DNA of 64,000 nucleotides from Bacteroides gallinarum DSM 18171 = JCM 13658. Its GTDB lineage: Bacteria > Bacteroidota > Bacteroidia > Bacteroidales > Bacteroidaceae. Shown here one piece after another: positions 24,324-33,546 of the stretch (its first letter is position 1; every line of letters starts with the position of its first letter). A model generated the notes under the pieces. It was not told the origin of the DNA and searched no databases. It worked only from the letters and a program-made list of their open reading frames with translations. A program made the translations under genes and the position numbers. The stretch covers positions 1 to 64,000 of the forward strand of contig NZ_KB894132.1 in the NCBI RefSeq assembly GCF_000374365.1, written 5' to 3'.

Positions 24324-25751
24324 ATGTTTCTATACGTTATCTTAACATTTGTGGCAATCCTTATTGGTATGGCTATCTCAGTCATGGCTTTCGGTACTGG
24401 AGGGAAACGCAAGAAAATCTTCCAGAATATCTACTTCTCTGTGGAAGAGGTCAACGGTATCGGGGTACTTTACACCAAGACCGGTGAATACTCAGCCATT
24501 CTGAAGATGGAAAACCCGGTACAGAAATATTCGGCAGACATTGACAGTTACTACGAGTTCAATCATCTCTTCACTGCCCTTGCACAGACATTAGGTGATG
24601 GATATGCCATCCACAAACAAGATGTATTCATCCGCAAGAAGTTTCATGACGATAGTAATGATAACCATGAATTTCTGTCGGAATCATATTTCAACTATTT
24701 CACAGGTCGTTCCTATACCGACTGTCAGAGCTACATGATTATTACTCAGGAAAACAAGAAGAGCAATCTTTTTTCATTTGACAGCAAGAAATGGCGTGAT
24801 TTCATGGTAAAGATACGCAAGGTCAAAGACCAATTGAAAGACTCTGGTGTGGATGCCCAATTTCTTGACGGCAATAAAGCCCGTGACTACGTAGACCGCT
24901 ATTTCTCTATGAATTTCACGGACAAAAATTTGTCGATGAACAATTTCAAGGTAGATGACGAAGCTATTACCATGGGTGATAGAAGATGCAAAATATATAG
25001 TCTCGTGGATGTGGACTGCATCAACATCCCCTCTCTGGTACGTCCGTTTACGAACATTGAGGTGAACAATGTTTCCATGCCAGTAGACATGGTATCATTG
25101 TTAGACAGCATACCGTCAGCTGAGGTGGTCGTATATAACCAGATGCTCTTCATTCCAAACCAGAAAAAAGAGCTTTCTCTGCTTGAAAAGAAAAAAAACC
25201 GCCATGCAAGTATGCCCAATCCAAGCAACCAGATTGCCGTGGAGGACATTAAAAATGTGCAGGATGTTATCGCAAGAGAAAACAAACAGTTGGTGTATAC
25301 CCATTTCAATCTTATCGTTGGTGTACCCATCGATACGGATATTCAGCGATGTACCAACCATCTGGAGAATCTATTCAGCAAGTTGGGAATCCACATCAGT
25401 AAACAGTCGTACAATCAGTTGGAGCTTTTTGTCAATTCATTCCCTGGAAATTGTTATTCCACCAATCCTGAATACGACCGCTTTCTGACCCTTAGTGATG
25501 CAGCAGCATGTCTTATGTATAAGGAAAGGATTCAGCATAGCGAAGAAACACCGCTGAAAATATACTACACCGACAGACAGGGAGTCCCTGTTGCAATAGA
25601 CATCAGTGGTAAGGAAGGCAAAAACAAGATTACAGATAACTCGAATTTTTTCTGTCTGGGTCCTTCTGGCAGTGGTAAAAGCTTCCACATGGAGAAAAAC
25701 AGGACAAAACGGAAGCAAGCGAAGATAGAATCAACCGTTATAAATACTTGA
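24324..25751 (+). pseudogene. traG: TraG (VirB4-type ATPase), N-terminal part, interrupted by the nested element
   Basis: The true TraG frame runs from 24324 through residue 456. After that the reading frame continues for 19 foreign residues and stops at 25751. The part present includes an N-terminal helix (FLYVILTFVAILIGMAISVM), the TraG_N region (YFSVEEVNGIGVLYTKTGEYS), the long middle domain, and the complete Walker A motif GPSGSGKSFHM. The insertion falls immediately behind this motif. Walker B, and everything needed to hydrolyse ATP, lie at 34624-35817. VirB4 proteins power the transfer channel, so conjugation by this ICE should be off while the nested element is in place. Confidence 0.92.
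25683..25691. repeat. left attachment repeat of the nested element (TTCCACATG)
   Basis: TTCCACATG encodes the residues FHM directly after the GKS of TraG Walker A. An identical 9-mer lies at 34618-34626. Joining 25691 to 34627 gives an uninterrupted traG reading frame, so these are the crossover repeats (attL and attR). Confidence 0.9.
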
Positions 25752-25919
25752 TTTTCAGATAATATGTTTTAACAAACAGGAAATTTGACTATTGGCGTTT
25801 AGTCCTTATTGGAGTAATTTTGTACCACAGTTGTACCTCGTCGGAGGGGTCGCACGGTTCGGCTTCCTTTCAGCAGCGTGCAACAGCTTTCAATAATGTG
25901 CAACTAAATTTCTTCGATA

Positions 25920-26741
25920 ATGGACCGTCAAAAAGAACAGAAATTAACAGGTCTGCCTGACTTCGGTCGGGATATGCCGGACAAGCCGTTCCTCACCATT
26001 GGGGAGGTGGCAGGATTACTGCAAGTGAGCAACCGCACAGTGTATAACCTGATTTACAAAGGTACGCTACGGGCTTGCAGAATAACATACCACACAACAC
26101 TAATCACCAAGGAGGATTTCTTCCTGATGATTAAGGGAACAACCTACTGCAAGCGGAGCGTTTCTGTATTCGCCAAGCAGAGTAAAAAGACAAAAGGGAA
26201 TATGAAAGAAAATATGCAAACGACAGAGGGAACAGCCCTCTCACGACAAGAGGGAAAGAAAAAAACAAAGGGCAGCCCGACCAAACGGCGGCTCATTCCG
26301 GCGGCAAACTACAAACAGTCCGTGCGAGATACCTTTACGGACAAGGACTGCATCGCAGGAGACCTTTATACAATGGCGGAGATATGCCAAAAGTTCAATT
26401 ATACTTACGGGCGTTTCTACAACTTCCGTATGCGTTATTCCATTCCTTGCGTCAAAGCCAACTCAACCAAATGCTTTCCAAAAGCGGAAGTGGACAAGGC
26501 TATGGCGGAGGAAGAGGAACGCTTGGGAAACAACCTTTCAGAACATTGGTATTCGTGCTTCGACATCATGCGCCTGTTCGGGCTTGGCAAGACGCAGGTG
26601 CGCAGGTTCGCCCTTACGCACGGAGTACGGACAAAGCGCATACACGGCAACCGCCTGTACTATCTGAAAGCCGACTGGGATGCGGCGCGAAAAGAAGCCG
26701 AGCGGAAAAGCTCAAGCACGAAAGCCAAGCGGGAACAGTAA
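25920..26741 (+). CDS. three-module helix-turn-helix protein of the nested element
   Basis: 273 residues with three HTH modules at about 24-74 (FLTIGEVAGLLQVSNRTVYN), 149-197 (LYTMAEICQKFNYTYGRFYN) and 209-258 (WYSCFDIMRLFGLGKTQVRR). A long basic linker (residues 80-140) joins the first two. It is a short relative of the seven-module protein of the outer ICE and lies in the same place, directly before the integrase. A role in integration or excision is likely by position. The 175-nt leader (25745-25919) contains two direct repeats (TTGTACC, GTGCAAC). Confidence 0.78.
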   Translation: MDRQKEQKLTGLPDFGRDMPDKPFLTIGEVAGLLQVSNRTVYNLIYKGTLRACRITYHTTLITKEDFFLMIKGTTYCKRSVSVFAKQSKKTKGNMKENMQTTEGTALSRQEGKKKTKGSPTKRRLIPAANYKQSVRDTFTDKDCIAGDLYTMAEICQKFNYTYGRFYNFRMRYSIPCVKANSTKCFPKAEVDKAMAEEEERLGNNLSEHWYSCFDIMRLFGLGKTQVRRFALTHGVRTKRIHGNRLYYLKADWDAARKEAERKSSSTKAKREQ

Positions 26742-26772
26742 AATATTTTCAAACATTCAAATACACATTTAT

Positions 26773-27879
26773 ATGACGAACATTTGTACAAAAGTGACGG
26801 TCAGGAAACGACCTATCAAGAACGGGCAGTTATCACTCTATCTTGACTTTTATCCACCTGTCAGACACCCGAAGACCGGAAAGCTGACAAGACGGGAGTA
26901 TCTGGGCATCTACATCTATGCCAACCCGACAGAGAAGTTTGAAACGGAGTTCAACAAGACCATGCTGCGCAATGCGGAACTTATCAAGTGCAGGAGGACC
27001 GAAGCTATCATCAATGAGGAGTTCGGCTTCCTTGACCGCAACAGAGGCAAGGAAAGCTTCTTGGAATACTTCCGCTCGAAAATGGCGGACGATGACAATT
27101 TCAGGAACTGGAATGTCGCCTACAAGCACTTTGAGAAGTATTGCGGCGGAAGCTGCACCTTTGACGACCTGACGGTGGAATACTGCCAGGGCTTCCTTAC
27201 CTATATGCTTTCTCTCAATACGCACAACGGCGGTAAGATGATGGCTTCCACTGCCAACAACAACCTGAACAAGCTGAAATGCGTCCTGCGTCAAGCCTAT
27301 GAGGAAAGGCGGATAAAGGAAAACATCGCACCACGCCTGAAGCACGCAAAGGAAGCCAGCACAAGACGTGAGTTCCTGACACTTGACGAGGTGAAAATGC
27401 TTGCGGACACACCTTGCGAGAAGCCTGTTGTAAAGTCAGCCGCACTGTTCTCCTGTCTTACCGGACTGCGCATCAGCGACATCATACGCCTGCAGTGGGA
27501 GAATATCATCAAAGCTGCGGACGGCGGCTGGTGTATGCACATCGTTACGAAAAAGACAAGGACGGAAGCCATACTGCCGCTGTCCGATGAAGCCCTTGCA
27601 CTATGCGGCGGACGTTCCGCCGGGCAGGTGTTCAAGGGGCTTACCCAAGCTCTGCTTCCCTTATATCTCAAAGACTGGATTAGGTCTGCCGGGATTACGA
27701 AGCACATCACGTTCCATTGCTTCCGGCATACCTACGCTACCCTGCAGCTTGCCGCCGGTACAGACCTTTACACCATCTCGAAAATGCTTACTCACAGCAA
27801 CGTGGCGACAACGCAGGTCTATGCGGACGTGGTGAACGATTTGAAGCGTAAGGCTTCCGAACAGATAACACTTAAATAA
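26773..27879 (+). CDS. tyrosine recombinase (integrase) of the nested element
   Basis: 368 residues from the ATG at 26773. It has the N-terminal domain with LSLYLDFYPPVRHPKTGKL and LGIYIYANP, a core-binding domain, and the catalytic residues: TGLRISDIIRLQWENI (Arg), HCFRHTYATLQL (His-x-x-Arg) and MLTHSNVATTQVYADV (His and Tyr). It is expected to join the 9-bp TTCCACATG sites in and out of traG. The upstream in-frame extension overlaps the HTH gene and is not part of the family. It is homologous to the outer ICE integrase at 16189. Confidence 0.9.
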   Translation: MTNICTKVTVRKRPIKNGQLSLYLDFYPPVRHPKTGKLTRREYLGIYIYANPTEKFETEFNKTMLRNAELIKCRRTEAIINEEFGFLDRNRGKESFLEYFRSKMADDDNFRNWNVAYKHFEKYCGGSCTFDDLTVEYCQGFLTYMLSLNTHNGGKMMASTANNNLNKLKCVLRQAYEERRIKENIAPRLKHAKEASTRREFLTLDEVKMLADTPCEKPVVKSAALFSCLTGLRISDIIRLQWENIIKAADGGWCMHIVTKKTRTEAILPLSDEALALCGGRSAGQVFKGLTQALLPLYLKDWIRSAGITKHITFHCFRHTYATLQLAAGTDLYTISKMLTHSNVATTQVYADVVNDLKRKASEQITLK

Positions 27880-27911
27880 CCCGGACAGAATAACCAAAGT
27901 AAAAGATTGAT

Positions 27912-28298
27912 ATGGGTAATATCACATTTGAGCAACTGCCACAGGCTGTTTCCACCCTGATAGAACGGGTGGAGCAGCTTGCCGGAAAGGTGGACGAGGT
28001 GTTGGGCAAGACAACAGGAAAAGACACGGGCAGGCGCAATCTGCTCACCCTTGAAGAAGTCGCCGCCCTGCTCGGCAAATCGGCTTCCACCATCTATGCC
28101 ATGACTTCCGAAAAACGCATACCGTACCGCAAGCGTGGCAACAAACTCTATTTCTTCGAGGATGAAGTCATGCAGTGGATTGAGCAGGGCGGAACATCGG
28201 GAACAGGCAGCGAGGAAGATTTCAACAGACGGCTTGAAGCCTTGCGCAGCGGCAAGAAGCGCAAGCCGGGCTCTTTACAGACGGATAACAAACAATGA
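27912..28298 (+). CDS. excisionase-like helix-turn-helix protein of the nested element
   Basis: 128 residues. The coiled N-terminus (LPQAVSTLIERVEQLAGKVD) is followed by the HTH_17 domain: LTLEEVAALLGKSASTIYAM, then KRIPYRKRGNKLYFFEDEVM. The tail is basic and Gly/Ser rich. It follows the integrase by 32 nt and is probably the recombination directionality factor or its regulator. The same protein type occurs twice in the outer element (18239 and 19728). Confidence 0.82.
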   Translation: MGNITFEQLPQAVSTLIERVEQLAGKVDEVLGKTTGKDTGRRNLLTLEEVAALLGKSASTIYAMTSEKRIPYRKRGNKLYFFEDEVMQWIEQGGTSGTGSEEDFNRRLEALRSGKKRKPGSLQTDNKQ

Positions 28299-28302
28299 AC
28301 TT

Positions 28303-28650
28303 ATGAAGACAGAAGATTTGACAGCCGCCATCGCACGGCATGACCCTATCTTGGCGGATGCAGTCGGTAAAATGGTCGGCTACATTCAGGACAGGTGGGC
28401 AGCACCGTACCCCTTAAAAGAACAAACGGAAGCGGTCAATGCTTACCTCCGTTCCGTCCATGCGGACGGTGACGGAACTATGAGCGAGACCAACATCGCC
28501 CACCGCAGGATTGCCACGCAAAAGATAACCATCAATGCCATCCGTGTGCTTGACCATGACCAGCTTGACCGCCTGCAGGATGTGCTGAACCACATCGCAG
28601 CGGACAGGGAATACCACATGCCGGAACACGGGTATGGCATGGGCAGATAG
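28303..28650 (+). CDS. small hypothetical protein (115 aa)
   Basis: Begins MKTEDLTAAIARHDPILADA and continues helical, with a WAAPYPLKEQTEAVNAYL phrase and a His/Asp-rich C-terminus (LDHDQLDRLQDVLNHIAADR). The start at 28303 follows the HTH stop by 4 nt, so it is translated in the same operon. No domain is recognisable. Its location between the excisionase and the mobilisation genes suggests a helper of excision or mobilisation, but this is only positional. Confidence 0.6.
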   Translation: MKTEDLTAAIARHDPILADAVGKMVGYIQDRWAAPYPLKEQTEAVNAYLRSVHADGDGTMSETNIAHRRIATQKITINAIRVLDHDQLDRLQDVLNHIAADREYHMPEHGYGMGR

Positions 28651-28682
28651 CTGAGCAGTGTAACATCTAAATTTCATAGACT

Positions 28683-29405
28683 ATGCGCAAAGAAGAACAT
28701 ACCATACTTTACTGCACCATTCTTTCCGCCGGGCAGTGGGATTTCCTTTTGGACTGCAAAGCCGCCATCAACAGGCAGAAGTGCCTGTACAGGCTGATGA
28801 CTGCCGCTGTGCGGACAAAAACCGTCCTCCATATCAAGGGCGTTGAGATTGCCTTGGAGGTGGGACAGGCAGCAGCATCCGATGTGGAACTGGCTGAGTA
28901 TATGGGCTGCAACCGCAAGACAATCGGAAAACTCATCGACAGTTTTAACAGGTTCGGTATGCTGACCACACAAACCAACAACCGCACTTCCATACACACC
29001 CTGCATTTCCTTACGGGGTGGTATGTGGATGGTGTCCTTTTGACCAATCCCCATTATGTCAAGCCTGTGGCTGTTCACAAAGGACAGACTGATGAAGCGC
29101 GGACACCATACTCTAATGATATGCTTTTGGAAAACAGGCAATGTTCCGTGCCGGACGCTTGCAAATACCCAAGGCAGGATGCGGACAGCATGGCAGGCGG
29201 AGCAGCCTCCCTTTCTTCCCTCTGTTCGTCTGTGGCTTCCGAAAGTCCGAAAGACAGACGGGGTGCGGAGGGCAAAACCGACAAAGCTCCTTTAATAGGC
29301 AGCAATGATATGGCACTTGCCGGAAATCGCCCTGAAAGCCCGAAAGAAGCACTGGACGGCACGATTGGCGGCGCAGATAGCCCCGACATAGGCTGCAGGG
29401 ATTGA
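28683..29405 (+). CDS. hypothetical protein with a winged-helix-like centre, possible mobilisation accessory protein
   Basis: 240 residues. The first 140 form an ordered domain: YCTILSAGQWDFLLDCKAAI, then EYMGCNRKTIGKLIDSFNRF (a likely HTH) and IHTLHFLTGWYV. The last 100 residues are Ser/Pro/Ala-rich and probably disordered. It stands before the hairpin array and the relaxase gene. By position it could be the small DNA-binding partner often found with MobV-type relaxases, but no family name can be given with confidence. Confidence 0.55.
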   Translation: MRKEEHTILYCTILSAGQWDFLLDCKAAINRQKCLYRLMTAAVRTKTVLHIKGVEIALEVGQAAASDVELAEYMGCNRKTIGKLIDSFNRFGMLTTQTNNRTSIHTLHFLTGWYVDGVLLTNPHYVKPVAVHKGQTDEARTPYSNDMLLENRQCSVPDACKYPRQDADSMAGGAASLSSLCSSVASESPKDRRGAEGKTDKAPLIGSNDMALAGNRPESPKEALDGTIGGADSPDIGCRD

Positions 29406-29749
29406 CGGGCGCACAGCGCAGGATTTCAGCGGTACTCCGTTGGTGTGGCGTGAACGACCGTGCTTGCATCGGTATAGCCCACTATAACTTCTCCGCTGCA
29501 CTCCGAAGTTGTGGGCTCTCCCGAGGGGCTGGGCGTTGCCCCGTCCCACTCAGGGCGCCGCCCTAAGAACCCGGCAAGGACTTTCAGCCCTGTGCAACCC
29601 GACCAAAGAGTGCCCCCCTCTTTGGAAACTCCACTCAGTGGTTTCCACCCCTGAGAACCCGGAGCAGGAAGTGACCCTCTCCCTGCACCCTCCGATTAAG
29701 GCTTTGCCCTAATAACCCGAAGTAAAACTCAAAAATATAGACAAGCCCT
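29406..29749. other. GC-rich hairpin array upstream of the relaxase, candidate oriT
   Basis: This 344-nt gap holds several consecutive inverted repeats: AACTTC/GAAGTT, GGGGCTGGGCGTTGCCCC, AGGGCGCCGCCCT, CCAAAGAG/CTCTTTGG, GGAAAC/GTTTCC, and AAGGC/GCCTT-type pairing. Four of the units end with AACCCG (within AAGAACCCGG, GCAACCCGA, GAGAACCCGG, ATAACCCGA). MobV-type origins of transfer lie directly upstream of the relaxase gene and carry such repeats, so this is probably the nested element's oriT. The nick site cannot be pinned down. Confidence 0.55.
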
Positions 29750-31282
29750 ATGGCACAGAAGACATCCATCAACATCAAGCCGTGCAACATCGGCAGCAGC
29801 GGAGCGCATAACAGACGGTCTGCGGAATACCTTGCCAATATCCGCAAGGAAAAGTTCTACATCCGTACCGACCTCATGGCGGGAAATGAAGCATGGGTAG
29901 CACCTGAACTGGGTGATACCTCGTTGGCTGAACGCTACAATCAGATAGCCGCAATGGTCAAGGAAAAGACAGGTCGGGCGATGCAGACCAAAGACCGTGA
30001 ACGGATAAACAAGAAAACCGGAAAGGTGACCATCGTCCGTGGCAGCACTCCGCTCAAAGAGGGTGTTGTCGTAATCAAGGATGATACCACAATGGAACAG
30101 TTACAGCGTTTCTGTGAGGTGTGTAACAAGCGTTGGGGCATCACAGCTCTGCAAATCTTCATCCACCGTGACGAGGGGCATTACGGAACACCCGGAAACA
30201 ATGCCACATGGAAGCCCAATCTCCATGCCCACATCGTATGGGACTGGATGAACCACGAAACAGGCAAGTCCTGTAAGCTGAAAGAAGAGGACATGAGTGA
30301 GATGCAGACCGTTTTGGCTGAGTGCTTAGAAATGGAAAGGGGCACCTCAAAGGAGGTGACGGGCAAGGAACATCTGGAGCGCACGGACTTCATCATCGCC
30401 AAGCAGAAGCAGGAAGCGGAACAGGCGAAAGCCGCAAGGCAAGCCGCCATCGCCGCCAAGGAGGAAGCCGAAGCTGAACTTATGTTTGTGGAGAGCGAGA
30501 ACAAGGCAAAAGAGCAGTACCGCATTTCCCTCGACAACGAAATTGCCGAAAAGGAGAAACAGCTAAAAGATGAGCGCAAGGCGAAAGTGGACAGCATACT
30601 GGACAGTGTCGGCAATCTTGTCGGGGTCGGCAAGTCCGCAGCAGTCGAAAAGGAAAACGCCAGGCTGAAAGCCGAGAACGAGCGCATGAAGAAAGCCTTT
30701 GCCAAAGCCGTAAAGGACAAGGCGGAGGAACGGGCAAAGGCATTGACCGCAGAAAAACTGAAAGCCGAAACGGAACGTGACAGGGCTTTGGCGCAGAGCC
30801 GTTCACTCGCAGCGGAAAGGGACCAGGTCATAAACCAGCTTCAGGCGCAAATTGATGGTGAGGAGCATCGTATAGGCTTTGCCGTAAGCCGTGCTATGGA
30901 AAAGCGAGACAAGACCATCCGCCTGCTGCAAAATGCGCTGAAAGTAAGCAGTTACATCCTGAAACAGTTTGCTGATATGCTTTACAAGGCAAGCGAGGTA
31001 TTCAAGCGTGCCGTTGATGCGATAATCCATTTCGGCACGGATAAGTACAAGTCGGTCTTTGCCCCACAAGAAGCTGCAGACATTAAGAGTGTGATGCAGG
31101 AGTATGGGGAAACGACCGAACAGAAGAAAGCGGTCGGCGAGTGGCTATGCTACTATGCTGAAAGCAATAAGCCATTTGACACAATAAAACACCGCCATAC
31201 ACTCAAGGAGGTTGGCGATGTGGCGGAGGGAAAGTATGATTGGAAGATTGATAGACAAATAAATGGAAGCATCAAATTATAG
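29750..31282 (+). CDS. MobV-family (Pre/Mob-like) relaxase
   Basis: 510 residues. The N-terminal relaxase domain (about 1-210) holds the MobV core: an early AQKTSINIKPCNIGSSGAHN, then FIHRDEGHYG with the HxDE of the family and NLHAHIVW supplying the two further His. It should nick oriT and stay on the strand end during mobilisation. Residues 220-400 are a long Ala/Glu/Lys-rich coiled coil. The C-terminus (about 400-510) is unfamiliar, with LKQFADMLYKASEVFKRAVD. It is the only relaxase in the window. It uses another element's coupling protein and pore. Confidence 0.85.
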   Translation: MAQKTSINIKPCNIGSSGAHNRRSAEYLANIRKEKFYIRTDLMAGNEAWVAPELGDTSLAERYNQIAAMVKEKTGRAMQTKDRERINKKTGKVTIVRGSTPLKEGVVVIKDDTTMEQLQRFCEVCNKRWGITALQIFIHRDEGHYGTPGNNATWKPNLHAHIVWDWMNHETGKSCKLKEEDMSEMQTVLAECLEMERGTSKEVTGKEHLERTDFIIAKQKQEAEQAKAARQAAIAAKEEAEAELMFVESENKAKEQYRISLDNEIAEKEKQLKDERKAKVDSILDSVGNLVGVGKSAAVEKENARLKAENERMKKAFAKAVKDKAEERAKALTAEKLKAETERDRALAQSRSLAAERDQVINQLQAQIDGEEHRIGFAVSRAMEKRDKTIRLLQNALKVSSYILKQFADMLYKASEVFKRAVDAIIHFGTDKYKSVFAPQEAADIKSVMQEYGETTEQKKAVGEWLCYYAESNKPFDTIKHRHTLKEVGDVAEGKYDWKIDRQINGSIKL

Positions 31283-31313
31283 TTGTTAATGCTTTTACAC
31301 ATGAATAATGGAT

Positions 31314-32075
31314 CTACCAGAATCTCTTTCGGAACGGAAAACCCCTCAAACGAAACAAAGAACCAAAGGATGTGATATAGGTAGATTGCGGTGTGTTGCG
31401 ACCGTAATATGCGGCAGTGTTTTGTTGAGAAGCAACAATCATTGGGTCATTCCCGTTTTGTACAGCTTTAATGAATAAATCCATTATCTCGTACTTATTA
31501 CCAAAACAGGCATCAGATTGCATCAAAATGTTAGATACTACTTGTCGAATAGAGCGAGGATATATAATAAAAGTATTGTCTGCATTGCAAGTTATGTCCT
31601 TAAACTCACTATTTCCAAAGAAAACGATAACAGAGTAAATTGGAATGCCGGGATTATGTGGTAAATTTTGCCTGATAGCTTGAATATGTCCGGCGTTTTG
31701 TTTTACAGGATTATAAAAACGATGTTTTTCTTTTCCATACGCTAATAATTGCGTCCAATATCTCTGTTGTTCATTGCCAAAAATCCACCCGCTATAATCT
31801 TTTATCTCAAACACAATAATACCTTTTTTTGTGGCAACGACCACATCCACTTGGGTATATTCACCATTTGTTTTCTGGATGTACAAGTCGTGAAATATGG
31901 CTTTGGGATTGATACCAGCTTTCAATAATTCCAACACCACCCTGCGCTCCGACCGTTCCCCACGAGTAATGGGCGTAACTTGTTCTATAAGTTCACGCTC
32001 TTTCCTTTTTATATAGACAAAATATACAATGCCTATCGTCAAACAAATTAAAAGTATGACTGGTACAAGTGGCAT
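31314..32075 (-). CDS. NERD-domain protein, membrane anchored
   Basis: 253 residues. An N-terminal helix (LVPVILLICLTIGIVYFVYI) is followed by a NERD (nuclease-related) domain: TRGERSERRVVLELLKAG, then YTQVDVVVATKKGIIVFEIK, where D, E and K fit the restriction-fold active site. WIFGNEQQRYWTQLLAYGKE and NPVKQNAGHIQAIRQ continue the family pattern. NERD proteins are suspected DNA-processing enzymes. The minus-strand AT-rich context shows that it belongs to the cargo, not to the mobility genes. It is the last gene of the four-gene cargo set. Confidence 0.82.
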   Translation of the reverse strand: MPLVPVILLICLTIGIVYFVYIKRKERELIEQVTPITRGERSERRVVLELLKAGINPKAIFHDLYIQKTNGEYTQVDVVVATKKGIIVFEIKDYSGWIFGNEQQRYWTQLLAYGKEKHRFYNPVKQNAGHIQAIRQNLPHNPGIPIYSVIVFFGNSEFKDITCNADNTFIIYPRSIRQVVSNILMQSDACFGNKYEIMDLFIKAVQNGNDPMIVASQQNTAAYYGRNTPQSTYITSFGSLFRLRGFPFRKRFW

Positions 32076-32121
32076 TATTGATTGTTCTATGTTTTAGAAT
32101 GGGATTAGCAATACAAAATAC

Positions 32122-32829
32122 TTATTTGAAAGCAACTATAGGAATTACCTTTGTATTTCCATATTTTTGATATTTATAGTTACCGACTTGTCTTGCACAT
32201 TTACCCTTTGGAGCTTTGACTATTTGATTGTTATAGAAATTGCTGCCATCTTGAGCTAATATTAAGACTTCTAAATCAGAAGTAAATATATGTCCCCCAA
32301 TAGTTTCTCTAATTTCCAGTGCAATAGCATCACCAGATTCCAAGACTTCCTGTACTTCAAAATTTTTCCGGCTTACGCAATCTCCAGGTTTGTCAAACAA
32401 TGTCTTTCCAGAATTATTTTTAGTCGAAACTGTTTTATTTGATTTCGGTAATTCAACACCGTCAATTATTCTAACAGCCGGAACTGTTTTTTCTATATCC
32501 ATTTTAGTACTATATCTATAAGTTCCCACGTGTTGAGCACATTGGTCACTTTTTAGCACGATTTTTTGGTCGTCATAAAATTGTTGATTTTCATTTGGTA
32601 TAATAAGTACTATTGTTCCAAATGATTCATCGGCATGAGCTAATGCGCATCCTGATGAAACTACTTGGAATACTTCAAATTGTGAGTATTCCATATAATC
32701 TCCGGGTTCTTCAAACATTTCAAGTCCTATAATTCCCGAATTATTAGATAGATTAACGCAAAATGCGAAAGCAAATGTGAGTATAACACCTGTGATTACA
32801 CCAAGCACGTAAATAAGCCATTTTTTCAT
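32122..32829 (-). CDS. membrane-anchored protein with a duplicated domain, function unknown
   Basis: 235 residues. One N-terminal helix (LIYVLGVITGVILTFAFAFC) is followed by two copies of a domain of about 75 residues. They align at YSQFEVFQVVSSGCALAHAD/RKNFEVQEVLESGDAIALEI, at FYDDQKIVLKSDQCAQHVGT/FYNNQIVKAPKGKCARQVGN, and at the ends VPAVRI/VIPIVA. The repeated FYNNQ and C-A-x-x-V-G-x-Y signatures suggest a small beta barrel. The domain should be outside the cytoplasm. I do not recognise the family. It is 18 nt from the gene upstream. Confidence 0.6.
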   Translation of the reverse strand: MKKWLIYVLGVITGVILTFAFAFCVNLSNNSGIIGLEMFEEPGDYMEYSQFEVFQVVSSGCALAHADESFGTIVLIIPNENQQFYDDQKIVLKSDQCAQHVGTYRYSTKMDIEKTVPAVRIIDGVELPKSNKTVSTKNNSGKTLFDKPGDCVSRKNFEVQEVLESGDAIALEIRETIGGHIFTSDLEVLILAQDGSNFYNNQIVKAPKGKCARQVGNYKYQKYGNTKVIPIVAFK

Positions 32830-32847
32830 ATAGTTTGTTTTTATTGA

Positions 32848-33546
32848 TTATATCGTTGTTAATGAATTGAAGTCATCATTGGAGATTTTTCCTATTGAAA
32901 CTAGCCATTTAAGGTAAGAAATATCATCTTTGATTTCACTAAACTTTTTCCCTTTATATTTTCCAAAGCCAATAATTCTTTCGGAAATGGATATATCTGA
33001 GGACTTTTCTACATCTGGATACAATCGTTTAAGCTCTTCAAAGTCAATTTTAAAGAACCTATCTGTTGTTTCTAACCAATAAAGATATTGGTAATCCATT
33101 GTATAAATATCTCCCAAGGATTTTCCTTTATATTTTCCGAACTGTAGAACTTCTTCCGCTTTGTGAATAGGAAATATTTCATCAAGCGATACACCGGGAA
33201 CATCAATCAAAACCCATTCTCCACATCCTGCACAAGGAATTTCCTCATCTTTGATATCTGGATAGCACTCCTGTCTATAACTATCGTCCGGCTTACCATT
33301 CACAAAGCATTTCCCATAAGCCTTGCCGTATTTACCACGTGGTTTTACCGTTTCAACTAAAAAAGTCCTATCTCGATTAGGGTCAATACGTCTATCTTCG
33401 CTTGAAGAACGAGCTAATCCCAACTCACATCTTTTTACTAAGAATGGAGTTCGTTTGCCAATGTTGTAATATATGTTGAAGATATTATCGTGTGGGTACA
33501 TACTTTTATGTTGCTGTAAAATGCTTTTACTATTTGAACAACTCAT
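32848..33546 (-). CDS. protein with two exoX-C-like FGKYKGK repeats
   Basis: 232 residues. Two short repeats end the chain, VLQFGKYKGKSLGDIYTMDY with YLYWLE and IGFGKYKGKKFSEIKDDISY with LKWL. This pattern resembles the C-terminal accessory domain of exodeoxyribonuclease X and of many DNA-acting proteins. The first 120 residues are novel, with a single CAGCGEW zinc-knuckle-like spot, but no nuclease core is evident. The repeats could bind DNA ends. The gene start overlaps the end of the lipoprotein gene by 17 nt. Confidence 0.62.
   Translation of the reverse strand: MSCSNSKSILQQHKSMYPHDNIFNIYYNIGKRTPFLVKRCELGLARSSSEDRRIDPNRDRTFLVETVKPRGKYGKAYGKCFVNGKPDDSYRQECYPDIKDEEIPCAGCGEWVLIDVPGVSLDEIFPIHKAEEVLQFGKYKGKSLGDIYTMDYQYLYWLETTDRFFKIDFEELKRLYPDVEKSSDISISERIIGFGKYKGKKFSEIKDDISYLKWLVSIGKISNDDFNSLTTI

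Noticed and set aside
26680-26772. Upstream extension of the nested integrase
   Set aside because: It overlaps the end of the HTH gene and has no resemblance to the integrase family; the ATG at 26773 fits.
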